Below are positions 35,890-48,211 of a stretch of DNA of 64,000 bases, piece by piece. The stretch spans positions 44,745,448 to 44,809,447 of the forward strand of contig NC_087069.1 in assembly GCF_963678635.1 (NCBI RefSeq). Direction: 5' to 3'. Origin of the DNA: Symsagittifera roscoffensis (lineage: Eukaryota > Xenacoelomorpha > Acoela > Convolutidae). The translations under genes and the position numbers were made by a program. The stretch's first letter is position 1; each line of letters begins with the position of its first letter. Under the pieces are notes generated by a model, which worked only from the letters and a program-made list of their open reading frames with translations, ran no database searches and was not told the origin of the DNA.

Positions 35890-36545
35890 GGGGGGGGACT
35901 TTGCATCAATGTTTCAAATCAGGGTTTTTCAAACCAAAACTTACACTGTTTTTGGGATTATCTAGTTACCAAAGCCAACACATTTCGGATGCAAGTGCCT
36001 TTTTTTCGCTTTCTTGAGAATTTTCTTACCTGATTTTCAGCGGTGTGAAACTGAACTCAGTTTTAAATCATATATTCTTATACTTATTTTAAGCCAAGAC
36101 TTACACAAATTTTGCATCAATCTAGTCGTTCACGTCTTCTTACTGCCAAATCTAAATCATTTCTGGAATTTTTAGCGTTTTATAACTTTCCCATGCAAAA
36201 AACTACAGGCGTATTTAGTTTTTTTTTCAAATCAGTCAGTGTCTCTTTTTCCAAAATTTACAATAATCCCGGGCAGCATAAGCAATCTGTTCAAAAAAAG
36301 TAACCCAATTCATGTTTTTCTTACAAATCTGCCTTTTATTGTCTTTTGGTTGGTTGACAGCCAATTTGACGATTTTTATAAAAACAAACACCTGCGAAAA
36401 ACTTTGAATTGAGTGACTGCAAAACTTTGAGATAAAGTACTGCCGCAGCGCAAGAACAGATAGCGAAAGAAAGCAGTATTATAATTCCCTACCAGAAAAA
36501 AATCTAAATTGGATAGATATTTGTATAAACAATCTTCTCTATTTA
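35890..36545. repeat. Segmental direct repeat, copy 1
   Basis: Matches 37229-37912 at roughly 80%. Shared landmarks are CATCAATGTTTCA, GGGCAGCATAAGCAATC and CTAAATTGGATAG. The interior is T-rich and both copies keep short open frames ending in GQHKQS, but no gene structure is visible. Confidence 0.75.
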
Positions 36546-36796
36546 TCCACACGAGCTTTTTCTAAGAATATGACTGTCTTTCGTATCTGAAGTTGGATTA
36601 GGCTGAAAATCGAGACGTTGATGATCGTTGTTAACCGTAATCGTTGATTGAACTTTTCAAATCACCAAGTATTATACTCCCAATACACTCAAAATATTAA
36701 TACAATGAAAGATTGTTTTTTTTTCTGAAGTTGAAGTACACTGAATGTTGATGCTCTGAAGATTGTTTTTACTAACAATATTTAATTAAAAAATCA

Positions 36797-37054
36797 ATGA
36801 CTTGCAATAAAAGAAAAGGCCACCTGAAAAAAAAAACAATTATTCAAACTGATTATAATGGGAAGAAACGGGAATCTGAACGTCCACCTCCAAAAAGTAT
36901 CTTCTCAAATTCTGCCTTTTTGAGTCTCTCAGAAAATTGTTTTCAGTTTATTTGCACTTTACAGGCTTCAGTTACGAAGCATGTGCGGCAGCCACACGGA
37001 GAAACTTTCCAATCAATTAATTTCAATTCTATGCTAACCAGACAATCAATTTAG
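36797..37054 (+). CDS. Possible small single-exon gene, 85 aa
   Basis: ATG at 36797 to TAG at 37054, in a purine-rich stretch distinct from its T-rich flanks. The N-terminus is strongly basic (MTCNKRKGHLKKKTIIQTDY), followed by KKRESERPPPK. The rest is mixed, with no signal peptide or membrane span. AATAAA lies at 37149-37154, about 95 nt past the stop. It sits between the two copies of a segmental repeat and is not itself duplicated. It could also be a chance ORF or an exon of the gene at 35183-35742. No family was recognised. Confidence 0.35.
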   Translation: MTCNKRKGHLKKKTIIQTDYNGKKRESERPPPKSIFSNSAFLSLSENCFQFICTLQASVTKHVRQPHGETFQSINFNSMLTRQSI

Positions 37055-37228
37055 GAGGCTTTTTAAGCTTTTCATCAGTCAATTTTTGGTTGAAAATCAT
37101 TCCTATAACCTACAATTTTTTCGTTCCAGGATACCTAACTGATATCAAAATAAATAAGGTCAGCTAAAATTACTTAGCTATAAGGAAAGTCAGTGAGTCA
37201 AAATTTAGATATTTTTTGGGAAGGGGTG

Positions 37229-37912
37229 AGGGGGAGGGAGTTTTGGATCAATGTTTCAGAACAATGTTTTTTAAACCAAAGCATACACTGATTCTGGGAT
37301 TACCCATCTACCAAAGACAACCCATTTCGAATGTGTGTGCCGTCTTTAGCAGTTTTTTACCTGATTTTTAGCGGTGTGAAACGAAATCCTTTTTAAAACA
37401 TGTATTTTTCTACTCTCCTTAACCCAAGATTTACACAAAACCTGCACCAATCTAGTCGTTCATTTCTTCTTATTGCGAAAATTAAATTTTTTCTGGAATG
37501 TTTTCTCATTTTTTTTTCGTTTTCTTAACTTTTCCATACAAAAATCTACTGAGAAATTTTTTTTATCAAATCAAGTTTTTTTTTCAAGTTTTTTTTTCGA
37601 ATCAATCAGTTTCTCTTTTTTCCAAAATCTACAGTTCTCCGGGCAGCATAAGCAATCTTTTCAGTAAAGGCAAAGCATTTCAAGCTTTTGTTGAAAAAAT
37701 TCCTTTTCATTTTTATTTGGTTGGTTGGCATTTTGACGATTTTTAGAAGAACAAACACCTGAAAAAACTTTTGATTCAGTGACTGCAAAACTTTGAAATT
37801 AAGTTTTGTCTCAGTTCAAGAACAGATAGCAAAAGTAAGCAGTATTGTAGTCACCAACCGGAAAAAATCTAAATTGGATAGAAGTTTGAATAAACAGTCT
37901 TCCCCATTTTTC
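37229..37912. repeat. Segmental direct repeat, copy 2, ended by another repeat
   Basis: Partner of 35890-36545. Homology stops exactly where the 1.2-kb repeat begins (TATCCCGTACC at 37912), so that repeat inserted into this copy. Confidence 0.75.
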
Positions 37913-39146
37913 TATCCCGTACCGAGAAAATTCTTTATTTCTGACCTGAAATATTTTGTATCTAATCTAATTTCTGGTCAGAAATTCTTTTTAAAGAAAG
38001 CATGGATTTTCTTTTAAAATTTTAATTCTCATGCTAACTCTGATCAGAAATTAGTTAAATTTAGGCTATTTCTCGAACCATCGACCTTCTGATTGCTAGA
38101 CATTTGCTCTATCCACTAGGTTACAGCCCTTGCTAGCGTTCCCTAGTTTTAGGAGAAGAACAATGATATAACAAGTGTAAGTTTGCATTGTATTCGCTAC
38201 TGCTATTGTGTATACTCGAAGCATAGTTATCTCGTTGCGGTTAAGCAGTGAACTGATTTCTGGTTATTTTTTTTCCAGAAACTATTTGTTAGTAAACTAG
38301 AGATGAAATAGATCTTTTCTGCACATAAAATACGAGAAAACTAAGCCATATAATCTATATAAAATTTCTATCTAGAAAGACAGCCTCCGTTAGGTACGGG
38401 ATACTTAAATTTAAAAAAAAAATTGCACGACTTGGTTGAATGGTCTATTGCAGAAAATGTGCACAGCGCGAAGAAGCCATGACAAAGTTTTTTAGAATTT
38501 CAATTAAATGAAATAATTACCTTTTTTCTATCTTAGTAAAATGGTTCGCTTCTTTCTGACAAATTGTATTTCCAAAGCTTGACTTAAATGAAGTTGCGTT
38601 TCAATCTCAGTACATCGGGGCAAGAATCAGTGACAAAACTGTGCATATTATTTCTTTTTCTTCTTATTTGCCAAAAAGACTGAAAATCCAAAACAAGGAG
38701 ACCAAAATTCCTTTCCCGATTAAAAGTCAGTTTGATGTAGTTTCCAAATTCGAACCTCGCTGAAAAGTTTTCATGTTTTTATCAGACGACGTAACTTCTG
38801 AGGTTGCTTCAAAGTAATCTAATTCGCTTGAAAAGCCCCCATTTTAGGATCAAAATCCTTCCCATTATTGGCGAGAGCTCGGAGCAGGAACAACATGAAA
38901 GAAAACAAGACTTTAAAACGTTCTCTTTTCATATTTAGTCGATGGTACAGAAAGAATAACCAGCACAGAGAACAAAAAAAAGCTTAAGTGAAACTAAACC
39001 GGGTATTGGAACTGATACCAGTATTTTCAGACATTTAGTAGACAGACTCAAAATTTGCTTTCAGATTAAATTCCGAATTCCCCGAAAAGCAGCGGCAGCT
39101 TTCACAAAAAACCTTTACAAAAGTTTCAAGCGCTTAGATTAAAGTA
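37912..39146. repeat. 1.2-kb interspersed repeat, copy 1 (contains a SINE)
   Basis: Aligns end to end with 52543-53906. The left edge reads TATCCCGTACC, and an inverted partner GGTACGGGATA lies at about 38394-38404, so a ~490-bp inverted-repeat element may form its left part. The left part holds a minus-strand tRNA-derived SINE. The right part (about 38780-39110) is much better conserved between the copies than the left. The shared right edge is AGCGCTTAGATTA. A minus-strand ORF at about 38824-38936 encodes a 37-residue peptide with a hydrophobic N-terminal core (KVLFSFMLFLLRALA), but the same frame is not kept in copy 2. Confidence 0.8.
37925..38129 (-). mobile_element. tRNA-derived SINE, copy S1
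   Basis: On the minus strand the head reads GTAACCTAGTGGATAGAGC (A-box region) and GATGGTTCGAG (B box), 38070-38129. The body then contains TAGCC, TTAACTAATTTCTGATCAG, and AATCCATGC. Pol III promoter boxes and spacing fit a tRNA-derived SINE. It has no coding capacity and would depend on a LINE. Confidence 0.75.
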
Positions 39147-39147
39147 G

Positions 39148-39215
39148 CTAAATCTAGGTTATTTCTAGCTAGAAAAAAGTATCCTGCAGGGGCGCGAATT
39201 CCGACCTCCCATTAC
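39148..39215 (-). mobile_element. Partial tRNA-derived SINE, copy S4
   Basis: Minus strand: a B-box-like GAATTCGCGCCCC, then a body start AGCTAGAAATAACCTAGATT shared with S2. The 5' half of the head is missing. Confidence 0.5.
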
Positions 39216-39365
39216 ACAATTTCTAAAAAAAAACCTAAAATCAGTTCACCGATCAATCGCAATGAGATAAATTTGGTTTTTTCAGTTGTAGCCATAACAT
39301 GCTAATTATTACTTGATATAACAGAATTTACTTAGCCTTAGAGTGCTAGAACCAATAGATTTTCT

Positions 39366-39530
39366 CAGGTCATATAAGATAGCGTTTACCACAAATTTCT
39401 AACTAACGGTAGATCATGTGCTCGAGCCCCACTAGAAGTTTTTACTGGCTAAATTTTCTGGCTAGGTCAAGCTAAATTTTAATCCAAAATTAGATGAGAA
39501 AATAATTCAAAAAATGCCTTCGTTAATTAA
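39366..39530 (+). mobile_element. tRNA-derived SINE, copy S3
   Basis: Head 39367-39436: TATAAGATAGCGTTTACCAC (A-box region) and GTGCTCGAGCCCC (B box). The body contains TGGCTAGGTCAAGCTAAATTT and TTAGATGAGAAAATAA, matching the body of S2. The head differs from S1 and S2. Confidence 0.65.
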
Positions 39531-40568
39531 ACAATTCACAAAAAAAATGGCGATATACCTTGATTAGAAGCAAAGTATTCTCGACAAAAACAAAAAACTT
39601 GCTCGGTACGATAAATGTTCCAGATCAAACTCAGTACTGCAGTGGTAATACCTACTTTTTGTCTGATTTTGTAAAAAAAAAGAACAGCAAAACGGTAAAC
39701 GCAGTAAAACAGTACTGATAATGGTGCTGGCCGACCAATGCGGCTGAGATTATACCTGCAACCTCCTTAGTGGGTGTGATTCAATTATCTGAACTTTACG
39801 TACAAAAAAAAGTATTTCCATTATACAATTCTACATAGACTGCATTGCTACCCCATCTAGTTTTTTAATTCATAGGTGACAATGAAGTAATTCGATCCAC
39901 CGCTCATCAATTTTTCTCGTATCCATTATGAGTCACAACATATCATCTTGATCTGTATCCGTAAGATGTTTCCGTAAGAAATTGTTGTTTCTTCCACGTT
40001 TTACGATCATTAATTCTGGTGTTTTTTTGATAGCCCGATTTTGACTAGCACAGCATTGATTGTAGCAGTTCAAATAAGGTATCATTCTAAAGGCGTTTCA
40101 GTGTTGCAAAAGAAAAATAATCAAAAAAAATACCTCATCTTTGATATAATTTGGTCTGATTGTTTATCAAATCAAAATCCAAAACAAAAATCTGGGATAT
40201 ACATTATTTTAGCTTTGAGATAAAGATTATTTTAGCTTCAGATACTCCTCATTCATAATTTTGAAATTTACTTAATTGTATTTTGCTTGAAAAAAACTCA
40301 AAAAAAAAGGAAGAAAATTTCGGAATTCAGAATCCTTGCTAAAATTAAAGTTGAAAGAAAGCTGACTTCATCGAGGAAAAGTTTCGATTTTATTCGAACT
40401 TTGGCAGTCTCATATCAAACAATTCCCAAAAACATGAAATTTCCTTAACAGTAAAAATTGTTTTTTTTTTTAAATTATGTCGTCTGAAGATAAAAAAAGT
40501 TGTCGCCTCTGTTTGAAAAAAATCACAACATGTTTGATAGATTTTGCTGCTGGTCTGAATATAACATT
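39531..40568. other. No gene seen
   Basis: AT-rich with short chance ORFs only. Confidence 0.5.
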
Positions 40569-40576
40569 ATGTTAAT

Positions 40577-40917
40577 CAATAGCGGATTTAGGGGGGGGGT
40601 CGCTTTCCTTCAGGGATTCGAGCCCCTGGCGACCCAAAGGGTCCCCCCTTTGTACTATTTTGAGATATCCATTTTTGTTGACGCACCCTAAAAATTTTCT
40701 AAAGGCGCCTTCGGCGTCACTATATACTAATTTTGAGGGGTTTTTGGTCTTTTTTAAAAGTTTGCCTGCCGCGCAGAAAATTTGGTCAAGTTAGGGTCTT
40801 TAAAGCGATTTATAGAAAATCATCAATTTGGTCGACCTAAAAAAAGGTCGACAAAATTTCCAAATTTTTTTTGAAAAACCGCTCCCCCCACTCGAGAAAT
40901 TCCTAGATCCGCGACTG
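40577..40917. mobile_element. hAT-type MITE, 341 bp, with 8-bp target duplication
   Basis: The ends are CAATAGCGGATTTAGG and, inverted, CAGTCGCGGATCTAGG (13 of 16 match). They are flanked by ATGTTAAT at both sides (40569-40576 and 40918-40925), an exact 8-bp target site duplication. 8-bp duplications and CAG-type ends are the mark of hAT transposons. The interior is GC-richer than the flanks, with GGTCGACC and GGCGCCTTCGGCG palindromes, and encodes no transposase. The perfect duplication suggests a fairly recent insertion. Confidence 0.88.
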
Positions 40918-40925
40918 ATGTTAAT

Positions 40926-42140
40926 GACGACGAGAATGATTCAAGACTGTTCGATAGCAGAGGGGGTAGGTACATGGGTTTATGATAAGAGCATAGAATA
41001 CACAGGCTTCGCTTAACAATTCTGGTCCCCACATCTCTCAAACGAAAATTTTTCATTAATTAAAAATTAATGAAAATTAATAAATTTTAGTAGTTTGTTT
41101 ATTTAGTTTTTTTAAGTTAAATTATAATTATTTAAAATTAAAACTTTTAATTGGTTTTTTCTAAATAATTTTTATTTAATATTGGAAAAAAAAATTTTTT
41201 TCTCAGACCTTTCGACACTTTGCCATGTTTTTTTCTTGGTCGCAAAGATCTAAGTTGCCAAGAAACATCCTAGTTTCTTTTAAACTTCTTCGTTTTCACA
41301 ACCTCTTTGTATTCAAATCTAAGAAAAATGCAAGTCATCCGTAGTTCAAAGAAAAAAAATCAGCTTCTATTCGCGTTTTGATTTATCTAAACAAGTATAT
41401 GATTGTCGGATATTTAAACTACTTTCACTGCTTTTCGTAGAGAAAACAGAAGTGCACTTTTTTGATAGCTTCTTCTTTATCTATAATCACTCACAGCTTC
41501 AAATAGGTTCGAATGATATATCATAAAATACCCCTCCCAATCTTGGTTCGTCCTTTTTACTAAATATATCTCAATTGTCAGGAGAATTGTATCAGGTGAG
41601 CAAAAAATTGCTGAAACTGACTTTTTTGTGAAGTGATAAACTAAATATTTCATCGCTAGAAAAATCAAGATAAATTATAAGTAGTACGTGTTACTTTTCC
41701 ATTCAGTTATTTTTAGTGGGACTCTTTGAAAAATTGGGAGAAAGGTTGATTGAAACAAAATCAACCCAGTTATGATTTTTTGGAGATTTTAATTTGTATT
41801 TTATAGATGTGGCTCGATTGAAAAAAAACTGAAGTTGTCATATTTTCAATTGTTTTGGACGTAATTTAGGTAAGAAGGAAGTTGTTAGAGTGACAGCGAC
41901 ATCATCAGTTTGTATGGATCAAAGAATTAATAATCTTGACAAAGACGTAGATATCTTAGAATAACTAGTAAATGCAATGACTTTGTTTTGACGTATTCGA
42001 CAGTGTTTTGGGAACAATTAAAACACATACGATTTGAATAAACCGTTGAAGTTCAATAAAATAGTTGTATCCATGGGGAAAAAATATGCCAAATCGAAGT
42101 CCTTTACTGGCCCTGCTACAAATTGTATCAGCGATGTTCT
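40926..42140. other. No gene seen
   Basis: Very AT-rich. At 41053-41170 A/T-only words such as TTAATTAAAAATTAATGAAA give local palindromes. Confidence 0.5.
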
Positions 42141-43024
42141 CCCGGGCTGACCTCCAAAAACCGAAAATGCTTATCTTACAGTTCCATACACCGAAAAAGC
42201 TTATCATACAATTTCAGACATTTAATGTATGGAAAAATGGAAATCATACAATTTTCATACACACTATGTTTCTTTTTTTTGGAAAAAAATAATTATCATA
42301 CAATATTAATTTGAAAATTGTATGAGTAGCACATGAAAAATGAAGGACTAGCTTTTTTTTGATGGCGACCCAAAGTAAAATTGAAAGTATCCCGAAATGT
42401 TTTTTTAAAATATTTTTTTGTAACCGCAAATCGAATTTTGTACTCAATCAAACGTTTTCCAAAAAAAATCCATGTAAATGATTTTTTTTTGTCTGCATAA
42501 CGTACTCCTGGATACACAAAACTGGATTTTTTCCGTTTCATTGGATATATTTTTTGAAACAAGCTAAAAATTGCTATTTCATCTGTTTGGAATGTTAATA
42601 TATGCCTTGATCAATGTCTGATAATTTGAAAATTTTAATTTTAAAAACAATCATCTTTGTAGATTTTTGCCTAAATTTAAAAGTTTGATTCTTTCAGTAT
42701 ATGATTTGTGAAAAAAAGTCTTACAAAAATCAGGTCGTTTGCAAAAAATTGTAAATGGCAGAAGATCAACCCTTTGGTTACTCTAATTTTGAGTAAAAAT
42801 TGGGTTTAGTCACTTGTCTTCGATCACGATCACATCCCAAAAATTTTGAGAATTAAAATTTAAAAAAAATCAAGCTTTTAGTTTTATGAAAAATTGCTTG
42901 TCCTCTAATGATCATATATGAGTTTTCTTAGCATTTTCGGTATCTCTAGAATTGTACAAAACTGTTTAATAAGCTTTTTTTCATTCATGAAAATTGTAGG
43001 ATAAGCGTTTATGGTCAACCCGGG
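42141..43024 (+). mobile_element. R1-family element, full length, 884 bp
   Basis: Terminal inverted repeats CCCGGGCTGACC (42141-42152) and GGTCAACCCGGG (43013-43024), 11 of 12 matching. Inside both ends are repeated TCATACAATTT / AAATTGTATGA blocks, which add subterminal inverted symmetry. The core matches the copies at 27262 and 57525. No clear target duplication and no coding capacity. Confidence 0.82.
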
Positions 43025-44798
43025 GAATCTAATTGGATCAAAAATGAAACTTACTTACAGAATTATTTCAAAGTAAAATTATTTGCCATGTCTCTACATC
43101 TTTATCCGTATCTATCATCCTGGTTTACGAAGTAGACGGTAGAATATGAAAAAGATATACTGGTTTTGTTTCAGTCAACAAAAGTTTGAAATAGGTTGAA
43201 ACTACAAAAAATTTTGAAAAAAAAACAGACAACAGAAAACAATAAACTGAAAACGAATCAAGGAGAATCTTGCAAACGAAAGCTAGTTTATCCGCAAGGT
43301 TCCATTCTGCAGATTTCAATTACTTATTCTGCAGATTTTATTAATTTTATCAACAGTTTTTTTTACAAATCAAAATACTACCAGTGCAATACAGCGTGAA
43401 AAAAAATTTTTTTTTGCAGAGGATCCCATACTTCAAAGAACAAAAAACGTGATCTTAATGATTTTTCAGCCAATGTTCCTTATTGAATGTCTGTACTGGC
43501 GTGTGGTGTTTTCTTGATTTGAACACTAAACTATACGTTGTTATGTTAATTAGATTTGTCTAGGAGTGAGTCTAGGAATTTTCTTAATTCAATGAGAATT
43601 CGGAAATGGCTAACTTTTCCTCTGAGTATAAGATTTAAAAACATGCGGTGAAGTTGGTAAGCCATTCAAATTAAGTTTGCGGTAATTCTCAAAAACCACT
43701 TGAAGTTGGGCTGTTAAATCCGTATAGTCGGTCCGATAGAGTGTAAACTCTCCTTAATTTTTCGGTTTATGAGCTGTGATTTATACTTCTTTATCAGAAA
43801 CATTATTTAAATTGCAAATATTTCAAAGTTGTTTCGAAAAATGACTTCATAAAGTAACCTTCAAAACTGCTTTTATTTAGTATAGACTATCGCTCAATCA
43901 ATTTTTCTTAAAATAAACAAAATTTACAAAAGTCAGGGTCAGTCATAAATTATAATAAATAACGAAGTCGCCTTCAAATTGGTCCCCAAGCTGTATTCAA
44001 AATGAATAACATCATGAATAATTTACTATAAACTGAGCTGCTATTTCGAAGCTAAAAGCTTTTTTAATCCGGCTCGCTCATGCTCAACATTTTTTTGGCA
44101 ACTAAATATAAAAACTTATAAACTCTACCTAATTTTATTGATTGTATTAAGTGTTTGAGAAACACTTTCAACCAATTGGAGGAAGCAGAAATTTAAAGTT
44201 TGACTTTCGTGTGTCGTGGTTTCCAGGTGAGGATAAAAACTTTTTTTTTTCAAAAATAAACTTGACAATCTTCTGACAATTTTTGTAGGAAGAGAAAAAA
44301 TTTGTTCGACATTACTTAGTCGATGCATTCGCTCTTTAATTACACTATGTATGAATAATTCCATTCAAAGGTTTTTTGAGAGGTGCAAAATTTTTCGGAA
44401 TTTTTTTTTACAAATTGCAAAAAATTGTCGAAAAAGTTTATGTAACGTGGATTTTTTTTTTCAAGAGAAGGCAAAAATCTATATATGAATTTTCGGTTCA
44501 TAATCTGTTGATTTCTTTCTTGGAACTTTTCAACTTTGTTGAGCTCGAATGCTGATCCCCATCTTAAAATATTGTTTTTTTTGATGTTTTGACCAACATA
44601 CTATGCGCAAAAAACGATCGTTTTTTTTTATAGAAAACAGAATTGAAGTCCTTCAAAATTTTGTGCTTGTTTTTTTAACTGGATATTTTTCTTTTCCAGA
44701 AGATTTTGACGAAACTGTAGTTTTTCTGAATTGACTAGAGAAAATAGAGAAAAACCAGTTTTCTATCTTAGAAAATCGTTATTCTTTCCTGATAACCT
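43025..44798. other. No gene seen
   Basis: AT-rich with T-runs. Open frames are short and of chance composition. Confidence 0.5.
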
Positions 44799-44800
44799 TA

Positions 44801-44991
44801 CGAGGCCAAACTGTGCAATTTGTGGTTGTAAACGGATTCCACAACAAGGACGCTCCCTTGGTTCTTCTTTTGTTCTTCAATTTTCTTTGATCGCTCCGAC
44901 AAAATTTTAACATGTTTAAAAGATTGGCTCTGGAATCCAGGAACACACAGACACAAAATTAGGCTCCTATCCAGTGCACAGTTTGGCCTCG
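44801..44991 (+). mobile_element. R2-family MITE, compact full copy, 191 bp
   Basis: Perfect 17-bp terminal inverted repeats CGAGGCCAAACTGTGCA (44801-44817; inverted at 44975-44991). TA on both outer sides (44799-44800, 44992-44993) is the Tc1/mariner-type target duplication. The interior carries GGATTCCACAACAAGG and TGGAATCCAGGAA. No ORF of its own; an open frame that spans it on the minus strand is a by-product. Confidence 0.9.
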
Positions 44992-46251
44992 TAATGAAAT
45001 TATAACTGAGTTCATGGCAATTACTGTGGACCCTAAAACTTGAAAATGAACAATTAAAAATTACAAACATCTTTTTTATAACATTTCGGCTGGCTACAGG
45101 TTGACCGAGGTGTTCCGCCATGCCTTTCTGTGATTAAATTTTCTTCACATTCCTCGGACACAGTAAATTCAATTCCTTATCAACGGAACAATCATGGTAC
45201 ACTTTTTAACTGATACTAGTTAATTATATTATCAATTAAGTCTTTCAAGGACAATTGGTATCCATCAGAAAAACCAAAGAGTAAATTTGTCTCGAAATCT
45301 GGAAATTAGGCCGCGTCCAAAAACAAATACGTTTCAGAACCAATTCTGGGAACAAAATTGTGGCACAGAACTAATACAGAGTTGGATAACACAGAAACAA
45401 TTTTAAAAAATGGATAATTTTTGAGCTAGCAAGAGTTAAATTTTCCTTTAACTAAGCAGACAGTTAACTCGAATCAAATTGTCCTTGTTTCTGCCAAATG
45501 AGGGACAGTTCCAAAAATAAAATTAGGTTTTCAACTTAAGATGAAATGTTGATAGTAAACTTTTAACAAATCTCGGATATTAAAGTATACATGTTGTATG
45601 ATATAGTTTTACAAATCAACATCGGATAAGACTAGAACATTCCTTTAGACTGAAATATAACGTGAAAATAAAAGTTTTTTGTGCTTAACAGTTTCAAAAC
45701 CACCAATCGTTTGGATAAATTGCGATTGCTTATGTAGATGCTTGTAAAGATGAAATAATTTTGGCTCATTTTTAAATTGCCCGCATATTTTGAGGTTCAC
45801 CCAAAAATATTTTTAAAGAAAACCTCTAAGAATTAAAAATTCTTGTTTATAAAGATATTATGAAAATGTATTACTTTTGGTTTCCTATTTTAAAACTCAG
45901 CTCATTTCATTCTTTATTCAAATTTCTAGCAATTAGTAACATTTATATACTTGTGCAGTAATCATTTTTTTGATTTTTAGTTTATCCACTTTTTATGTTT
46001 TTCCTCGGTTTCTTGTTTGTGTATTTTTTTTTCTGACATGGTTTTTAGAAAAAAGTAACGGTTTACCAATAAAAAGCAAATTTTCTGAAAAACAGAGTTA
46101 ACACTGTTTTTTTCCTGTTTTTGTTACCGTTTTTTTTTCTATTTCAGCTAAATAATTCTCCCCAAACTGTCAGCAAGCCTCGTCAAAATTTGACATCTGT
46201 TCTTTTTAATTATGGCTCAATTAAAAAAAAAAAGTTTATATAGCGTTATTA

Positions 46252-47191
46252 CTCGGGTTGACCAAAACTTCCTATCATACAATTTCTATATATGAAAAAC
46301 TTCTTACCATACACTTCCATACAATACCATACATACGTAGAGAAAATTGTATGAAATCTCTATGATAAGAATTTTTCCATATAAGAAAATTGTATGATAA
46401 GTAAATGATAAGCAATTTTCCATCAACGAAAAAATTGAATATTTTTTCTAAATTTAATATTTGAATAGTTTTGCGTTGTGTTCGTAACCGAATGCATGTG
46501 ACAAAGATCTCGGTTTACTCAAAGCAGCAAAACTTGAACGATCTTGCATTCACGATGCATACAAAACGACAAAAGGCCTGAATTAACTTACGGCTGCCGT
46601 TCACAAATGATACAAGGAAACAAACAAACCTTTTAATTTTGGCAATTATTTTCAAAGATGACATTTTTCAAAGGTTGAATTTTTAATTATTCATGGATTG
46701 GTCTAGGCATACATTAACATGCCATACAAAATAAGTAGGCGTTTTGAGCGTTTATGAAAAAAATTATCAAGAAAAACGGCAAGAAGTTCAAATTTTGTAT
46801 ATCCAGGACTATGTTATGCACAAAAAAAAATTAAATTTCGTATGCAGAAAATTTTTTTATGAAAATGTCTTCTGTGTACAAAATTTATTTTGCGTTAAGA
46901 TCAAAAAAATCTTTTAGGGGCAATTTTATAGTTACTTTTGTGTCATCATCAAAAAAAAGGTAGTCATACAATTTTAATATATGGGAATTGCAGGATAAAC
47001 ATTTAAGAAAAACATCGGTTATTTAAAAAAAAACATTCATTAGAATCAAACAGCCTGAGAAATTAGTTTTTTATCTTTTTTCAACCGTTTTTTTTTTAAT
47101 TGTATGAAAATTGTATGACAAGCAGTTTTTTATACACTTGATGTATGGAATTGTATGATAAGCATATTTGGTGTATGGTGGTCAACCCGGG
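46252..47191 (-). mobile_element. R1-family element, full length, reverse orientation, 940 bp
   Basis: Ends CTCGGGTTGACC (46252-46263) and GGTCAACCCGGG (47180-47191), flanked by TA on both sides. The core AGGACTATGTTATGCAC at about 46806 is the complement of the block found in the forward copies. TCATACAATTT / AAATTGTATGA blocks repeat near both ends. Confidence 0.8.
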
Positions 47192-47193
47192 TA

Positions 47194-48045
47194 CTTTGAC
47201 TGAATCGAAATTTTATAAAAATTGATGACCCGATTACACAAAATCAATAAAAGCCGAAAAAACACTTTGAGCTTTTTTTAACGAAAACAGTTGCGACCCG
47301 CTTTTCTTTTTTTTGGTGCAAAAAAAATTTGTGTAACCAGCCACAATTGACGGTATTAAAAAGTGTCCACTAATCGTCTTTACAATATTTAGCAGTTTTT
47401 GAAAAAAAAATACTCCAGTTTTTATGTTTGCTCTTGGGAGTATTCTGCTTATTTTATTTAGCTTTTTTCTTCAGACATTTCATAACATAATGTGCTAAAA
47501 TACTCATACTTTAATGCTGAAAAAAAAATCCGCTGAAATTTCGATCTGACGAAATCAAAGCGCAACTTTTATTTCAAATATTTCGGGTTTCCTGGCTTTT
47601 ATGACAGCCATACTGATTATTAATTCAGTCATTGAACCCTAAAAAACATATGTTCCCTTTTTATTAAACTTTATTAGGGCCCAATACTTTGCAGAACACC
47701 GTCTGGTACCTTCCTGGTGATCAAAATATTATTGTATTTTCTCATTAATCTTGTTCACAAACTTGTTATTATTTCACCAATTTTGTGGGACTGACGTTTA
47801 TAGGCAGACTTGTTTGACAGTCTTTGATTGAGTTCTGTGTATTTTGAAACCATGATTGACATGAATGAAAATGGAAAATCTTTTTACCTAAGGGATCAAG
47901 TTTTACAGTAAGAAGATTTGTAGTCCCGAATCACTTTAATCAAAAATCGATATAAAGTATTTCACTTTGCAGCCGATTTTGCAACCATTTTTATTCAGTT
48001 TTGATTTAAATAGTCTGAAATTCCATTCAATAATTGAGGAATAAA
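47194..48045. other. No gene supported
   Basis: A possible first exon at 47851-47908 (MIDMNENGKSFYLRDQVL, then CA/GTAAGA) has good codons and a donor, but no convincing next exon was found. Confidence 0.35.
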
Positions 48046-48211
48046 CGGATCTTGTTAACTATCCCCCCCTGGTACCCTCCCGAATCTATCCCTCCCCCTC
48101 CCCTTTAAAGAAAGAATTGAAGTATTATGCATTTACAAATTTTGTACCTTGTTAACTATCCACTATCCCCACACCCTATTGCAAAAGGGGGAAATAGTTA
48201 ACAAAGATCCG
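48046..48211. mobile_element. Short inverted-repeat element, 166 bp, MITE-like
   Basis: The ends are CGGATCTTGTTAACTAT and, inverted, CGGATCTTTGTTAACTAT (one inserted T). The interior is C-rich with a direct repeat of CTTGTTAACTATCC at about 48150. No target duplication is clear. Confidence 0.65.

Noticed and set aside
44798-45121. 107-codon minus-strand ORF
   Set aside because: Mostly covers the R2 MITE. The frame is a by-product of the element.
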